Source: Aspidapion aeneum
Taxonomy: Eukaryota; Arthropoda; Insecta; Coleoptera; Brentidae
Length of the DNA stretch: 64,000 nt
Direction of reading: 5' to 3'
NCBI GenBank assembly: GCA_963576565.1
Contig: OY755039.1
Span: 129,012,140 to 129,076,139 of the forward strand
The notes beneath the pieces were generated by a model. The model searched no databases. It was given only the letters and a program-made list of their open reading frames with translations, and was not told the DNA's origin. Positions 46,874 through 58,020 of this stretch are shown here, one piece after another. The position numbers and the translations under genes were made by a program. Position 1 is the stretch's first letter, and each line of letters opens with the position of its first letter.

Positions 46874-47711
46874 TTTTTTGGATGTTCTTGTCAAACGATT
46901 AGACAGAAACATTCAAACCACTGTATATAGGAAACCTACACACACGGGACAGTACCTAAATTTTAAGTCTAATCATTCTGTTGCAACAAAACAAGGAGTT
47001 ATAAGAAGTTTGTATTTAAGAGCCGTAAATATTTGTAGTAATAATGAAGAATTAACCACAGAAATTAACAACATTAAAAAGGACTTACAACAGAATGGTT
47101 ATTCCGAGAAATTAATAAACTCAACGATATTTAAAATTAAAAACAAACTAAATGTACCAAATTCTCAAAATAATAATCCGTTAGGTGTTATTAACATTCC
47201 ATATGTTCAAGGGATTTCAGAAAACATAAGACGAATAGCTAAACACTATAATATAAAAACAGTATTTTCTTCGGGAAATACGATAAGAAGTTTTGTAACT
47301 AAAACAAAACCAGACAATCCCTCAAATAATAAGGAATGTATTTACCAAATCCCGTGTGAGTGTGGTAAATCATATGTAGGTGAAACGAAACGCCCTCTTC
47401 AGGTTAGAGTAAATGAATATCTAAAAAGTACCCAATTAGGGGATATTGAAAAATCCGGTTTAGCAGATCATGCATGGTCAAATGATCACAGGATTCAGTG
47501 GTCAGAAGCTAAAGTTTTACATAAGGAGTCGCATTGGCGAAAACGAAAGTTTATTGAAGCTGCGTATATAATGCAGAATAAAGAAGTTTTCAGTCAACCA
47601 AGCACGGACATACCAAACATATGGAAACCACTCCTTAAGGAAAACAGGCGTCTTAGAATTAAAAAAGGGGGCGGGCCGTCACACCTGACTGCACACCAAG
47701 TAGTAAAGTAG
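46870..47711 (+). pseudogene. Partial PLE ORF in the pseudo-LTR (end of RT plus GIY-YIG)
   Basis: Begins within FLDVLVKRLDRNIQTT and runs through the GIY-YIG domain to HLTAHQVVK. No RT palm. One change hits a conserved position: VNEYLKS here versus VNEHLKS in the full copy, replacing the His of the GIY-YIG 'R..EH' motif. The open frame is a by-product of the tandem layout. Confidence 0.9.
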
Positions 47712-47860
47712 TAGCCTAGAGACTAGATTGTTTAGTTTACACTTGATAACGGTTAGAGATACTTACTAACCGAAACGTCGTGTTTTAAAATAAATAAAGA
47801 CAATGGAAGTCCGAAATTTTATTTCTACACAATCATTGTCTACGAGTTTCAAACAAAGAG
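46870..47860 (+). repeat. PLE upstream pseudo-LTR (991 bp)
   Basis: Direct repeat of 49424-50415, covering the C-terminal third of the ORF, the 3' end and the first codons of the next unit. It differs from the downstream copy by one base indel near the stop and at least one substitution. It contains a hammerhead-like fold at 47739-47783. PLE pseudo-LTRs arise by partial tandem reverse transcription. The near identity implies a recent insertion. Confidence 0.93.
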
Positions 47861-50262
47861 TTGAAGAACGGTACGGACCCGGAATCAACAATCTATTCAG
47901 AGGCTACGAGAAGACCAAACTTAAAGTGATAAAGGAAGAAGAACACATTTCATTCTTGTGCGAGGCGCGCGACAGTGGTGTCATTCCGGTTGGTTTCCGC
48001 CTAAAAGCCAACTTTCCGGGAGTGAGAACGAAGAAGATCTTAGAGAGGACCAGCCAAGCACTAATCCGATCCCAAATCAGTTACCATCGATGGAGAAAAG
48101 CCAACTTCAACGCCGACATGGAGGAGCGATTTGACGAAATTAGACGACACACATGGGAGGAAGACTACGAACCGATACTGAGTAAAATTGACAGTACGTG
48201 CAACAGAGAACGACAGAAGATACGATCAACTCACCGAGAAAAACTTAAGAAACTACAGACACGTACTCAAGATAGAACAGACTCAACAACACCAAGCACC
48301 ATAGTGAACATCTCCAAAAGGACTCTGAGCACCAACGAAGAATTGGTACTCAGTAAGGGACTTAAGTTCGCCATTGCACCGGCACAGACACCGACACTGG
48401 AAATTATTGCGGCAATAGAGACCGTTAGTCTACCTCAACCCGAAGCTGATGAGTTTCGCCATAAAGTAAGAACAACGTTGGACAGAAAGAAGCAACAAAA
48501 GACAAACATCACCAGTCAAGAACAACGGGCAATCAAGAACCTGCAGGCTGACAAATCAATCAAGATTCTACCGGCCGACAAAGGAAACGCAACGGTGATC
48601 ATGGATGTCGAGACTTACGACAAAAAGATCCAAGAAGTTCTGGAGAAAGGAGACTACAAGCAACTACCCAAAGACCCAACCACCACCATAGAAGGACGCA
48701 TCTACAGGACTTTGAAGAAGTATGCTGAAAATATCCCGGACGCTGCTAGATCCCGCCTGACTCCACACCACAGTAAGGCACCACATTTTTATGGATTACC
48801 AAAGATCCATAAGAAGGATATACCACTGCGACCAATTACCAGCTCCAGGAACTCACCGACCAGCACTTTGTCGAGGTTTTTGTTGGACATAATTCAACCA
48901 CTACAGGGTAAGTCCGAATCTTTTGTCAAAAACTCGGAACATTTTGTGGAGGTTTTAAAAGGTATCGAATTAGATCCCGGCGATAGATTTGTAAGTTTTG
49001 ATGTAGAAAGTCTCTACACCAACGTGCCAATAAATGAGTCACTCAGTATCATTAAAAACAAATTACAAACTGATAATACACTTCACGAGAGAACAACGCT
49101 ATCGGTGGAGGGGGTGATGGATCTTTTGGAGCTCTGTCTCCGTAACTCTTACTTTCAAGTGAAAGATAAGTTTTACGCGCAAAATGATGGACTCCCAATG
49201 GGTTCATCTCTTTCGCCAGTGGTAGCAAACATCTACATGGAGTGGTTCGAGGGCCATGCGATCAACACAGCAAGAGTCAAACCAAAACTATGGCTACGAT
49301 ACATGGATGACACATTTATTATATGGCCGGAAAATGATGACGAACTACAAAATTTTCTACACCATTTAAACGGTATTAGACCAACAATCAAGTGCACCAT
49401 GGAAATTGAAAAAGATTCGGCCTTACCTTTTTTGGATGTTCTTGTCAAACGATTAGACAGAAACATTCAAACCACTGTATATAGGAAACCTACACACACG
49501 GGACAGTACCTAAATTTTAAGTCTAATCATTCTGTTGCAACAAAACAAGGAGTTATAAGAAGTTTGTATTTAAGAGCCGTAAATATTTGTAGTAATAATG
49601 AAGAATTAACCACAGAAATTAACAACATTAAAAAGGACTTACAACAGAATGGTTATTCCGAGAAATTAATAAACTCAACGATATTTAAAATTAAAAACAA
49701 ACTAAATGTACCAAATTCTCAAAATAATAATCCGTTAGGTGTTATTAACATTCCATATGTTCAAGGGATTTCAGAAAACATAAGACGAATAGCTAAACAC
49801 TATAATATAAAAACAGTATTTTCTTCGGGAAATACGATAAGAAGTTTTGTAACTAAAACAAAACCAGACAATCCCTCAAATAATAAGGAATGTATTTACC
49901 AAATCCCGTGTGAGTGTGGTAAATCATATGTAGGTGAAACGAAACGCCCTCTTCAGGTTAGAGTAAATGAACATCTAAAAAGTACCCAATTAGGGGATAT
50001 TGAAAAATCCGGTTTAGCAGATCATGCATGGTCAAATGATCACAGGATTCAGTGGTCAGAAGCTAAAGTTTTACATAAGGAGTCGCATTGGCGAAAACGA
50101 AAGTTTATTGAAGCTGCGTATATAATGCAGAATAAAGAAGTTTTCAGTCAACCAAGCACGGACATACCAAACATATGGAAACCACTCCTTAAGGAAAACA
50201 GGCGTCTTAGAATTAAAAAAGGGGGCGGGCCGTCACACCTGACTGCACACCAAGTAGTATAA
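47803..50262 (+). CDS. Penelope-like element polyprotein (RT + GIY-YIG endonuclease), intact
   Basis: 819 codons without interruption. Order: pre-palm ILPADKGNATVIMD (about residue 254) and HFYGLPKIHK (328); palm box A VSFDVESLYTNVP (397, catalytic Asp); box B DGLPMGSSLSPVVAN (462); box C WLRYMDDTFIIW (496, catalytic Asp pair); FLDVLVKR (about 545); then GIY-YIG CIYQIPCECGKSYVGETKR (697) with RVNEH and KRKFIEAAYIM. Size and order fit EN+ PLEs, which copy their RNA at a nicked target using the GIY-YIG nuclease. The ATG follows the hammerhead-containing pseudo-LTR, so transcription is probably driven from it. All catalytic motifs I can check are present; likely competent or very recently so. 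Confidence 0.95.
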   Translation: MEVRNFISTQSLSTSFKQRVEERYGPGINNLFRGYEKTKLKVIKEEEHISFLCEARDSGVIPVGFRLKANFPGVRTKKILERTSQALIRSQISYHRWRKANFNADMEERFDEIRRHTWEEDYEPILSKIDSTCNRERQKIRSTHREKLKKLQTRTQDRTDSTTPSTIVNISKRTLSTNEELVLSKGLKFAIAPAQTPTLEIIAAIETVSLPQPEADEFRHKVRTTLDRKKQQKTNITSQEQRAIKNLQADKSIKILPADKGNATVIMDVETYDKKIQEVLEKGDYKQLPKDPTTTIEGRIYRTLKKYAENIPDAARSRLTPHHSKAPHFYGLPKIHKKDIPLRPITSSRNSPTSTLSRFLLDIIQPLQGKSESFVKNSEHFVEVLKGIELDPGDRFVSFDVESLYTNVPINESLSIIKNKLQTDNTLHERTTLSVEGVMDLLELCLRNSYFQVKDKFYAQNDGLPMGSSLSPVVANIYMEWFEGHAINTARVKPKLWLRYMDDTFIIWPENDDELQNFLHHLNGIRPTIKCTMEIEKDSALPFLDVLVKRLDRNIQTTVYRKPTHTGQYLNFKSNHSVATKQGVIRSLYLRAVNICSNNEELTTEINNIKKDLQQNGYSEKLINSTIFKIKNKLNVPNSQNNNPLGVINIPYVQGISENIRRIAKHYNIKTVFSSGNTIRSFVTKTKPDNPSNNKECIYQIPCECGKSYVGETKRPLQVRVNEHLKSTQLGDIEKSGLADHAWSNDHRIQWSEAKVLHKESHWRKRKFIEAAYIMQNKEVFSQPSTDIPNIWKPLLKENRRLRIKKGGGPSHLTAHQVV

Positions 50263-50415
50263 GTAGTAGCCTAGAGACTAGATTGTTTAGTTTACACTTG
50301 ATAACGGTTAGAGATACTTACTAACCGAAACGTCGTGTTTTAAAATAAATAAAGACAATGGAAGTCCGAAATTTTATTTCTACACAATCATTGTCTACGA
50401 GTTTCAAACAAAGAG
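50263..50415 (+). repeat. 3' end of PLE and start of next truncated unit
   Basis: Holds the stop, the hammerhead-like fold at 50294-50338 and AAATAAATAAAGACA, then the first 19 codons of another ORF copy (ATGGAAGTCCGAAATTTTAT) before breaking at 50415. With 49424 onward it forms the downstream pseudo-LTR (992 bp). Confidence 0.92.
50294..50338 (+). ncRNA. Hammerhead-like fold in PLE pseudo-LTR (also 47739-47783)
   Basis: Stem I ACAC/GTGT; core position TTGATAA (canonical CTGANGA, so C3 and G8 deviate); one extra C; stem II GGTTAG/CTAACC with a 9-base loop; GAAA; minimal stem III C-G; GTC cleavage triplet ending at 50334. The layout is base for base that of the insert at 12189 (4 bp stem I, extra base, 6 bp stem II, GAAACGTC). 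PLEs are known to carry minimal hammerheads. The core changes may reduce or abolish cleavage. Confidence 0.55.
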
Positions 50416-50995
50416 ATCTGTAACATTCATCAATCAATGTTAATAGAAGTTGCAACCAAAAAAATAAATAAATAATACAGGTATTCTACCCATATTACAA
50501 ATTGCAAGTCATTTTTAAAAGCAAGTTACAAGTATATTGTAAACGCAGTCGAGTCAAACCTAACCTCAAATTCTTGGTTTGTTTTTCTGGAATTTTCGGA
50601 TGCAAAAATTTTGCTACGAAATAACTTTTTCACTACAAAGGAGATCTGTTTTGTGTTAAAGCGCGTGTTATCAGACAAAACTGGTCTTGTTTTGTGACTA
50701 AGACAAGGTAAGAAAGATAATTTATGTTATTGAAGTTAGGGTCAATTTATATACTTGTTATACAGATTGACACTGAACATATACATTGGTTTTAGATAAA
50801 ATGTGTCAACTTAGTATTGGTGTATTGTGTGTTCGGGAGGGGTGATCATCTGTCCACAGCAGGTATACAAATTTTTTTAACAAGACTGTGTAGGACTCCA
50901 CAGGACACTAAAATACACTACAGGACCAAGAATTTATTTGAGTCCTGTAGGATGGTGTACAAATTTTTTTCAGCTGTTCACCCCTCAGTTATGGC
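50416..50995. other. Interval without recognised gene
   Basis: AT-rich; nothing assigned. Confidence 0.4.
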
Positions 50996-51165
50996 AGGGG
51001 TGGATCTAGGAACTTTATTTAGGGGGGGTAGATATCATAATAAATATGGCATAAAACAGTTTTGCATTGTGACCAGGATGTGTATTCTGTATGTAAAAAC
51101 TTAATATAGTTTGCGATTTGGGGGGGGGGGGGAGAATTTGCCCTCCTGTAGATCCGCACCTTCTT
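50996..51165. repeat. Possible decayed hAT MITE of the GGATCC type
   Basis: GGGGTGGATCTAGGAAC at the left, a 13-base G run at 51120, and GTAGATCCGCACCTT at the right. Ends and G-tract resemble the elements at 30118 and 43295. No clear target duplication. Confidence 0.4.
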
Positions 51166-51802
51166 ATGGGTCATTGTCCATATAATTTTATGGGTTTACT
51201 ACGATATACCTCGATGCTGGAAAATACGTGTTTTTTTTTTTAATAATATGTTTAGGTCTTTTTATACCGTTTTCAACAAAAAAAAATGCGGATTTTTCAC
51301 ATTTTCTTTTGAAATTTCAAAATTAAAAAATTAGTAAAAAATTACACAAATTGCTATATAAAGAGGTTATTTGACGTTTGTGATATCGAGATAAAACGGG
51401 CGGCTCACAATCCACTGAACTTGATCCAAATGGTCAATTAGCCAAAATAAGGTGACCAACTGTCTGGCAAGGGACGAAAAAAGGTAATTGTGTTTTTAGA
51501 AATGTATTTACGCATATAAATATGGGTACACCATATTTTTTAAATCTAACGTTTTACCTGACATCTGGCTCCAACCATTTAATTGGTCGCACATTTTTGA
51601 CTCTGTAAAATCGTCCAAAATCGTTTATTGAGTATTTATAATGGAAAAAACGATGCAGAAAGCTATATAGTTTGTTATTTATAATAAAGATGATGTAAAA
51701 ATCAGCACAGCCGAATATTCTAATCAGCCTAACCTGACCTTACATAAAGTAAACCACAAAAACGGTAATTCAGCAGTTCGGTTTGGTTTGGTTCGGGTCG
51801 GG
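51166..51802. other. Interval without recognised gene
   Basis: Nothing assigned until TTCGG-type pentamers begin near 51776. Confidence 0.4.
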
Positions 51803-51899
51803 CTTAGGTAAGGTTTGTTGTGTCTTAAAGTAATTCAGCAGGAGTCGGCGCAGCCGACTCCTGCTGAATTACTTTAAGACACAACAAACCTTACCTAAG
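51803..51899. repeat. Perfect 97 bp palindrome (47 bp arms, 3 bp centre)
   Basis: Left arm 51803-51849 (CTTAGGTAAGG ... GCAGGAGTCGGC) and right arm 51853-51899 are exact inverses around GCA. The hairpin part TAATTCAGCAGGAGTCGG/CCGACTCCTGCTGAATTA recurs, shorter, at about 52232, 52450, 52558 and (half) 52790, each time beside CCGAA pentamers. Confidence 0.95.
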
Positions 51900-52830
51900 A
51901 ACAAGTCAAACCGAACTTAACTAAGGCAAACCGAACCAAACCGAACCAAACCAAACCGAACCGAACCGAACCGAACCGAACCGAACCGAACCGAACCGAA
52001 CCGAACCGAACCGAACCGAACCGAACCGAACCGAACCGAACCGAACCGAACCGAACCGAACCGAACCGAACCGAACCGAACCGAACCGAACCGAACCGAA
52101 CCGAACCGAACCGAACCGAACCGAACCGAACCGAACCGAACCGAACCGAACCGAACCGAACCGAACCGAACCGAACCAAACCGAACCGAACCTTACCGAA
52201 CCGAACCGAACCAAAACCGAATCGAACTGAAAGTAAAGTAATTCAGCAGGAGTCGGCTGCGCCGACTCCTGCTGAATTACTTTAAAACACAATAAACCTA
52301 ACCTAAGAACAAATCGAACCGAACCAAACCGAACCGAATCGAACCGAACCGAACCGAACCGAAACGAACCGAACCGAACCTTACCGAACCGAACCGAACC
52401 GAACCTTACCGAACCGAACCGAACCAAAACCGAACCGAACTGAAAGTAAAGTAATTCAGCAGCCGCTGCTAAATTACTTTAAGACACAATAAACCTAACC
52501 TAAGAACAAATCGAACCGAACCGAACCAAACCAAAGCAAACCGAATCGAACTTAAAGTAATTCAGCAGGAGCTGCGCCGACTCCTGCTGAATTACTTTAA
52601 GTCACAATAAACCTAACCTAGTAGTAGTTGTGGGGAGACCATTTTTTGGTCTAGCGACTAGGCACACGGCGCGCCCTTTTCGCAAACGCTCGAACAGTTG
52701 CTCTACCAAAACTAAAAACCTAACCTGAGAACAAATCGAACCGAACTTAAATGAGCTAAGCCGAATCGAACCGAACCGAACCGAACTCCAGCTGACTCCT
52801 GCTGAATTACTTTAAGTCACAATAAACCTA
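51900..52830. repeat. (CCGAA)n arrays alternating with hairpin units
   Basis: A regular CCGAA array at about 51956-52176 is followed by three shorter arrays (52310-52440, 52508-52550, 52735-52785). Each is preceded by the hairpin and a TTAAGACACAATAAACCTAA-type linker. CCGAA is TTCGG on the other strand, a one-base variant of TTAGG. Frames read through the array (VRFGS repeats) are artefacts. Confidence 0.93.
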
Positions 52831-53025
52831 TGATACGAGTTCTTCGGCCTATGCAAGTTTGTGTGTGGTCAGCTTAAGTACCTATAGGTTAGTATATAAA
52901 AGTAATTAGGTGTATATAGGCAAACAATGTTTTTTATTTAATTAAAACACATGTTATTATCATTTATGTTTTATTTTCAGCTAAAAATATTATAGAAAAA
53001 TTAAACTGAAGATGATAGTGGGCTG
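52831..53025. other. Interval without recognised gene
   Basis: AT-rich link between the pentamer block and the Merlin fragment. Confidence 0.4.
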
Positions 53026-53215
53026 CCGGAATTTTGATTTGAACAATATTTTACAGAGAAATGATAGTAAATTTTTGGAATTGCTCCAGAATTATTGATT
53101 AATCCGATTGTTAATCCGTTGCAAAACTCGGAATTGCCGCCGAGTTTGCATAGTTCAGGAGTCCACGATGGTACGCTTAGGAAAAATCTTTTACTGCCAG
53201 AATTATTAAAAAATT
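53026..53215 (+). pseudogene. Merlin transposase N-terminal fragment, inverted to the intact gene
   Basis: NFDLNNILQRNDSKFLELLQ, a TGA stop, then LIRCKTRNCRRVC and GKIFYC. It matches codons near the start of the gene at 54598 in opposite orientation, with an in-frame stop and truncation before the second zinc-ribbon Cys pair ends. Confidence 0.85.
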
Positions 53216-53497
53216 AAAAATAAAGTTAAAGGTTTTTAAGTAAATATTTTTCGAATTAGAAACGCCAGCAACTTACCTATCAGTGCCTAAAAATAATATC
53301 AACATAATTTCAAAGTTACTTGAAATACAATATATTACTACATAAACATAAAAAAATATACAAAAGCACATACAAACACACATACATAATGACTGACATA
53401 CAACATATCACATACCTACAAACCCATACAAACATGCAGGCACACTGAAGTAACTATGCATTAAAAAATTTAAAAGGTGTTTCTCTCCATGTGTAAC

Positions 53498-54598
53498 TTA
53501 AAAGGGATATTTTTCCGCGATTTGAGTAATTATATATTGAAATGCGTCGGCCGGTGTTTTGCCATAAAATTGACGCCACATAAATTGGTCTATATACTCA
53601 GGTAAAAATGGGGACTGCATCACACCTAACCTCCTTAGGTAACCTTTTAACTGGCTCCAATACCCTTCAATGCTATTGGTGCATGTGCCAGTTATCGGAT
53701 CACGAAAGTGGCGCCTGTGGTTAACGGTTTTGTGGACATACGGAGAAACGCCTCTTAAATTTTTTATTCCACAATAACTCCTAAAATTGTCTGTCCAAAT
53801 TTCGGAATTAGGAAGCACTATCTCCTCAGTAATAGGAAGTAGGGTGGTACTGCGCCTATTTTCGACATATCTCACATACCCTTTTTTCAGCGTAACATCA
53901 TACATTCCAAGTACCCATTTTTCTTGAACCACACGCCCTCGATGGTACTTCCTTTTTGTGACGACACTTTCGTCAATTTGGCCAATGTGCCCGTCTCCTC
54001 CTGAAAATAAAGAACCCTAATTAAAAATTTTATTTTAGGGGAGGTTGTGCCCTTTTACGTATCAATGCTAGGATTGTATTCTAATAAAAGAAAGTTTGTA
54101 GATCACTCTTGTTTAACTCTTGGTTATTAAAGTAAAAGATCAGTGTTATTTTATTTATTGCATATACTTACCCATTCTAAGCAAATCCGGGTTCTGCAGT
54201 AGCTTCCAAGAACAGATGTCTCGGAAGTACCGATAGAACTGAATAATGCTCTGCTGAGGCACCCCAAGCAGACCGGCCGTACACCCCGCTCTTACATCGC
54301 AGCACCAGCTCCATAAAATGTAAAAAATGGTTCTTAATGGCAATCTTGTTCCTTCAAAAAAGCTGCCGGTTAAAATACTATATTGCTTTCGGCAATTGCG
54401 GCAGTAGAACACTTTTCCAAGCGTACCGTCGTGGCGCTCCTGAATTGCGCAAACTCGGCGGCAATTCCGAGTTTTGCAACGAATTGACAATCGGATTAAA
54501 GAATAATTCTGGAGCAATTCCAAAAATTCACTATCATTTCTCTGTAAAATATTGTTTAAATCAAAAATACTTGCGACCTCCATAATTGTTGATAGCAA
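53498..54598 (-). CDS. Merlin (IS1016/IS1595-like) transposase, two exons, apparently intact
   Basis: Exon 1 is 54598-54172, intron 54171-54001 (GTAAGT...TTATTTTCAG, 171 bp), exon 2 is 54000-53498; joined, 309 codons in one frame. Exon 1 has a zinc ribbon (CRRVCAIQE ... VFYCRNCRKQY) and the helical LPLRTIFYILWSW segment. The splice joins LLRMG to GDGHIGQIDESVVTKRKYHR, the family's first-Asp motif. Exon 2 holds IWTDNFRSY (second Asp), DPITGTCTNSIEGYW (Glu, about 40 residues later) and MWRQFYG. This is the ISXO2-like DDE domain that cuts and pastes Merlin DNA. Start may be the second ATG (54583). Terminal repeats were not found. Confidence 0.9.
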
Positions 54599-57219
54599 CT
54601 GACATTCAAAAACAAATGAAGGAAAAGACGCCTAGATATATTACCATGGCTTGCTGGGCAAAATGAAGGTATATACTAAATGCATATGTCTATACATTCA
54701 GATACTAAAATTAAGGTTTGAATACCTTCTAAACTTACCTTAATAACTTTTAAAACTAAATCAAATAATTAAGGAATGTTTTGCACCAAATAAATAATTG
54801 CCTGTATCTGTAAAGTAAGCAAATTGAATTGGAAAATATATGGCCGAATGTCCTTGAAAAATTTGGCCAAGGGGAAAAAATATGAATTTGTCAAAATTTG
54901 GTGTTCGCTGAAAATAGCTGTGAAACGGCCAACTGTAGAAATTTTCAAAATTTTGTTAAAAAATCGCAAAAAAAACACGGAAAACTAGGTATTTGATTAA
55001 TTTAAAATTGTGAAATGAAATAATCTTTAGCTATTTTACAAATGTATGTCCAAAATTTGACGATGCAGTGATAGAAGTTGGTTTTTTTTAACCAAAACAA
55101 GACGAAGAAAACCCCTATGTAAGTTTTTTTTTTTAATTATTTTTAAAAAATCCAAACTTTTTTTTTTAATTTCCCGTACCTAAATCGACTAAAAATAGTC
55201 CAAAGAATCGTTTTCATGCAAAAAAATCGTTATATAGTGCGTTTTGACGAGCGAGGTATAACGTAGTAGAACCAATTTTATTATTATTGATGTATTGCCT
55301 TTTCAGCATTTTCCATTTTTAGTTTTAGTAGATATTTTAGTCAGTAGTGCACCCAAGAATAGGTCTTTGGGGGACCCGAGACACAGTTATGCCATATCTT
55401 CACCTATTTAATTTTTTTATTCATGAAATATATGGAAAATGTCTAAAAATCCTTAGGCTTCTGTCTTTTAGTTTAGTGTTTGAACATAATTCTAGCTAGT
55501 GCTTTTACTTTTTAGGTACACAGACATTATGGATTTGTATGGATCATTACAATCACATTGAGTACACACTGCTTGGTTGCAAATGATTTTTCATTTAGGT
55601 AAGTAATAGAGAAATATTGGTTAATAAGTTCTGTCTCTTTCCACACCCATACTAGGGCCTATTCTTAAAATACATAATGCCATTTAACATAATAATTATA
55701 TGGTCAAAATTAATGCTCAAAGGGGTAGCAGTGTTTGGCCTTGTATTACACATAACTATTTTTAATGTATTTTGTTTCTTAAAAATTCTATACAGAGGGT
55801 GGAGGTGGGTCAATTACATAATTTAAGAATAGGCCCAAAGTGTACTTAGGGCAGAGCTTCAAGAGCTAAGCTCCCCCTTAAAAATTTAAACACATATTTC
55901 AGACATAGTCGACACGAAGGCTTATTGGGGTGGGGGAGGCAACAGCCACCTTTCCTCAGAAACTTTTTGATCTTCTGCAATTTTTTGTAACTCTAACTGT
56001 TTCCAAGAAAAGACAAAAAAGGAAAATTTGTACTCTGCATTATTTTAATTTTATGTGAGTTTTATGTAATTTCTAAATGTTTTTTTTTTCTGAAAAATGG
56101 TTAGAGATAAAAATATTGCAGATCAAAAAATTTCTGAATAAAATAAGGAATTCATTGTACATTTTTAAATCTGCCAATAACTTACTGCAAAAAAGTTCTG
56201 GAGAAAAAAGGGGGCATGACCGCGGAAAAAATATCACCCTGTAGTTTTTCCTAATATTTGACATGCTTAATGATGTATGCCTTGTAACAAAACAACAACA
56301 ACATGTTCCAGATTTGAGCTAAATATCTCAAAAACTGCACGAGTTATAAATAAAAAGCAAACAAAAAACTAATATTTTAATAACCCATATCTCAAAAACT
56401 AAGCATGGTTATACAAAGTTTTTTTTCTTAAAATCACTCAAGATAATCCTCTGAAGTTTGGCGACATACTTTATTAACACCTGTATAAAATACCTACTAT
56501 TATGAGTCCCCTGGCACCTTTTTTTTTTTGCTTTTTAGTTATCAAACGCAACAATCAACAATGGGATAACATCATTATGTGGCCACCTTTATTATTAAAA
56601 AATGGATTGGAGAATGGATATTGTGAAGAATATATGAAAATTACATTACAACATTTGAGCAATTCCACATAAACCTAGAAATTAGAAAATTGATGACTGT
56701 AAAAGTGTGTTCTTATTTTTTTTAAATATTGGTTTTATTAAGGATTATTAGGTGGTACATGTTTAACTATTTTTAAGTTTTCTAAAAATCCACAGTTTTT
56801 TGTAATATAAATACCTAGTTTATACATTTAATAAAAAACATTATATTTGTTAAATATTTTTAGATTTTTCTAAAACAGTACTCATTTTTAAAAAAATAAA
56901 TATTACATTTTTTAAAAAACATAGTTTTTTATTTAAGTATTACATTTTCGACATGCAAATTTTTATGTATGCGGAAAAAGTTTGGATATCTTACAGGTTT
57001 ACATGACTACAATTAGTATATTTTTGATATCCAAATTCTTTTCGCATACATGAAATTAGCCTGACCTCAAAAATAGCACCTTTACTAAGAAAAAAATCAT
57101 TTAAAAAGCCCGCCGAGCCCGCCCGCGCATTCTTAATTCTTCCAGTAGCCAAGGGTGGCGCTAGCGTAAACTTGTTGCCGCTTTCGAACCATAGAATTAA
57201 GCACTCTTATTATTTTCTC
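54599..57219. other. Long AT-rich interval without recognised gene
   Basis: No domain-bearing frame. A small inverted pair, GTATGCGGAAAAAGTTTGGATATC-like at 56968 and GATATCCAAATTCTTTTCGC at 57028, marks a short foldback (about 56963-57053). Confidence 0.45.
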
Positions 57220-57234
57220 TATGGATGAAACCAT

Positions 57235-57300
57235 ATTATTGTATTGTCATCGGAACTAAGACGTTATGTCAAATTTGATGTTAATCGGATATTTGGAAGT
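57235..57300 (+). repeat. Half unit of the 269 bp repeat
   Basis: CATATTATTGTATTGTCATC, CGGAACTAAGACGTTATG and AATCGGATATTTGGAAGT match the end of the units at 37551-38285. Confidence 0.65.
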
Positions 57301-58020
57301 TCTTCAAAAATGAGTTGCAAGATTTGATTACATAGATACCCTCATACATACATACATACAGGTGAAGTTAAATAAAAGCTTGTAAAAACACGTTCGAAAA
57401 TGGAAATTTGAAGTTTTGTAGAAAATTACTGGGTGATCCGACTTGGGCACTTTGTGTGGACTAAAGGTAATTCCACATCTAAATTTTAATAAAAGAAGGT
57501 TAAAACCACTTTGTTTGTTATTTCTAAGGTTAAAACCATCTTTTTTATAATCTGGCAATCCTAGTAGGCGCCGGACATATGAGGAACTAAGGGGATAATC
57601 ATTCGAATATAAAAGACATGGTTTCTAATAGCGTCCGTAATACTCCTTTAATTTTCGGTACAATTCAAACTGTATTTTTGTTTGAAGCTATTTTTGTACT
57701 TGTTAATAAGGCCTTTATTTTTTCCTCACTGGCTTCACTTTTTGACTTTTCTATTTAGAGAGATTTTTATTTATTTTCTCTAGAAATTTAGCTCTTACTT
57801 TCACTTTTATCTTCATCGCTGTTTTTTGGCCCTCCCACTTAGATTATTATGTTCTCTGTAATTTCTAACCGAACCGAACCGAACCGAACCCAAAAATTAT
57901 TCTCAATTTTTATTACGTGCTCCTCATGTATTTCCCAATTTTTGGCGTAACCGTAATAGGATCTTTTAACTAAATATTTTTTTATAGTTTCTTCTTACTG
58001 TAGAGAATCGAAGTGTTGAA
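57301..58020. other. Interval without recognised gene
   Basis: Contains a short CATA tract (57346-57360) and four CCGAA units at 57871-57890. At 57434 a GGGTGATCCGA string partly matches the recurrent 16 bp motif. Confidence 0.45.

Noticed and set aside
49233..49466. 77-codon minus frame inside the PLE (also plus strand 46628-46861)
   Set aside because: Antisense shadow of the RT coding region, identical in both places because the sequence is duplicated.
51895..52427. Minus-strand frames with long VRFGS repeats
   Set aside because: Direct translation of the CCGAA/TTCGG pentamer array; no start context or flanking domain.
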